In this document: piece after piece, positions 62,930 to 64,000 of the stretch
Layout of the letters: each line of letters opens with the position of its first letter
Numbering within the stretch: the stretch's first letter is position 1
From: Sternotherus odoratus
Taxonomy: Eukaryota; Chordata; Testudines; Kinosternidae
Length of the DNA stretch: 64,000 nucleotides
Direction: 5' to 3'
Assembly: GCA_032164245.1 (NCBI GenBank)
Contig: JAVMKO010000001.1
Coordinates: 20,683,603-20,747,602 of the forward strand
Made by a program: the position numbers and the translations under genes
The notes under the pieces: model-generated
Databases searched by the model: none
Seen by the model: only the letters and a program-made list of their open reading frames with translations
Told to the model about the DNA's origin: nothing

Positions 62930-63329
62930 CAGGGCCGGCGACAGAAATTTGGGGCCCCCCTACTCTGATAGTTTGGGGGCCTCCCCAGCCCAGCCGGGCC
63001 CCCCCAGCCCAGCCGCCCCCCCCCCCCCCCAGCCCAGCCGGCGGCAGCGGGAGCGAGAGCCCAGGAGCGGAGCGAGCCGCCCTTGCTGTCCCCCCCCCCC
63101 CGGCCTTTCTCCTCCGGACTGCGCCGCTGCTGCCGGCCGGGCTCTCTGCTCCTGCCGGGGACATGCGCCCTCGTCCGGAGGAGAGACGCGCCACCTCCCC
63201 GCCCCTTCCCCACTCTCCAGGTCCAGCGACAAGGGGGGACGACAATGGGTACTGCTGTGTACCGGGGGCCCCCTAAAGTCTGGGGCCCGGTACAGCTGTA
63301 CCCGTAGTACCCCCCTGTCGCCGGCCCTG
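62930..63329. mobile_element. Complete 400-bp non-autonomous hAT-like element with 8-bp TSD
   Basis: The left end CAGGGCCGGCGACAG and right end CTGTCGCCGGCCCTG are perfect 15-bp inverted repeats. GCAGAAGT flanks the element exactly on both sides (62922-62929, 63330-63337). The interior is C- and GCC-rich. This is the reference copy for the partial ends at 5513 and 14686. Confidence 0.92.
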
Positions 63330-63686
63330 GCAGAAGTGGTGTGGTGCCGCTGGCAATAGGGTGTTCATGCCTTTCTGAACAATTCATCTCCTACTCCTGT
63401 CTGCATCAAGCGAACACTGTTTTTCTCCCCTTCTCGCTCCTTCTAATGAAGCTGAGGTGAATGTATAGTTTGCAGCCCTGTTTGTTCCCAATATACCAGC
63501 AAAATTGGTTATAGCCACAAAAATGCACCCAGTATAGGGACACTATTTGTAAGTTATGTGCCACTCACTCTTTTAAATGGGTCTGCCAAGTCATAATACC
63601 AATTTTTAAAAAGACACTCTTAAAAGAGTGACTTTTATAAAATCCTAACAAAAAAATAAGTCAGTGTAAATTCCATGCCAGATATT

Positions 63687-63750
63687 AGGTGAAATCCTGG
63701 CCCCTCTGAAGTTAATGGCAAAATTCCCATTGACATGAATGGGGGCAAGG
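63687..63750. repeat. Old palindrome-like repeat
   Basis: CCCCTCTGAAGTTAATGG and the reverse complement of CCCATTGACATGAATGGGG match over most positions, giving an imperfect stem. Similar phrases occur near 12640-12745 and 37780-37850. It may be an ancient amniote MITE. Confidence 0.4.
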
Positions 63751-63814
63751 TGTCACTCAATAGTTTTAACAGTAAGTCAAATGTTATGTCCAACTATCAC
63801 ACTAACATCACATG

Positions 63815-63960
63815 TGATTTTGGGACAAGTCATTTAACCTTCATCTGCCTCAGTTTTCCTCTCTGTAAAATGGTGCCAACACCGGCACACCTCTGAAGAT
63901 TTCACAGCAATTGACAAATAAACTTGCTATATGTGTGCAAAGTATTATAGCAGACTGGAT
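63815..63960 (+). repeat. MIR-like SINE, 3' portion
   Basis: TTTTGGGACAAGTCATTTAACC, CTGCCTCAGTTTTCC and CTGTAAAATGG are the body and 3' part of a MIR-type SINE on the + strand. Confidence 0.75.
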
Positions 63961-64000
63961 ATTCTATCACTTGGGTGTTTAAGACTAGACTGAACACAGC

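Larger units (their letters stand above)
60291..64000 (+). other. 3' flank of MAGI2, no gene recognised
   Basis: It contains a MITE (60855-60975), AC-rich simple sequence (62275-62440), a complete hAT-like element (62930-63329), an old palindrome-like repeat (63687-63750) and a MIR-like SINE (63815-63960). In 60980-62170 and 62500-62900 I see nothing I can name. Confidence 0.75.

Noticed and set aside
62811..63387. Several open frames on both strands near 63 kb
   Set aside because: They are inside the 400-bp GC-rich hAT-like element with exact inverted ends and duplication.

Overview
This is a 64-kb piece of vertebrate nuclear DNA, most likely from a turtle. It is AT-rich, intron-dominated and dense in interspersed repeats. 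The repeats point to a turtle: CR1 LINE tails with the chelonian-type 3' end, a tRNA-headed SINE ending in a CR1 tail (tortoise pol III/SINE type), 5S-rRNA-headed SINEs, MIR-like SINEs, and several short palindromic DNA transposons that I recognise from turtle genomes. The species cannot be fixed from sequence alone.

The only host gene I can support is the 3' end of MAGI2 (S-SCAM/AIP1/ARIP1), a membrane-associated guanylate kinase scaffold, on the + strand. Seven coding exons are visible: 12176-12361 (second half of the fifth PDZ, counting the N-terminal PDZ0 as first), 15621-15795 (Ser/Pro/Gln linker), 20180-20420 (DYRQPP repeats), 21469-21612 and 37278-37416 (the two halves of the last PDZ), 43704-43792 (an 89-nt cassette exon) and 57459-58258 (terminal exon). 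All splice phases fit. The upstream exons (guanylate kinase, WW and earlier PDZ domains) lie outside the window, which opens inside an intron.

The most notable feature is at the C terminus. Skipping the cassette exon reads the last exon in one frame and gives a basic tail of about 265 residues ending at 58258. Including it adds 29 codons, shifts the last exon by one base, and ends after 18 codons at a TAG at 57513-57515. The start of the last exon is therefore dual-coding. A 3'UTR of about 2 kb follows, with a strong candidate poly(A) signal at 60264-60269.

The rest is intron or 3' flank filled with mobile DNA, and several elements have boundaries and target-site duplications that can be read directly. 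They include hAT-like elements with 8-bp duplications (16746-17770, 22101-23228, 41496-42227, 46237-46940, 62930-63329), a Helitron (49317-50274), a solo-LTR-like element with a 5-bp duplication (24980-26082), a broken Penelope-like retroelement (50398-51100), and palindromic MITEs with 3-bp duplications. A GC-rich minisatellite block (5540-6690) produces long open frames on both strands that I regard as artefacts. I see no prokaryotic genes, CRISPR arrays or independent second gene.
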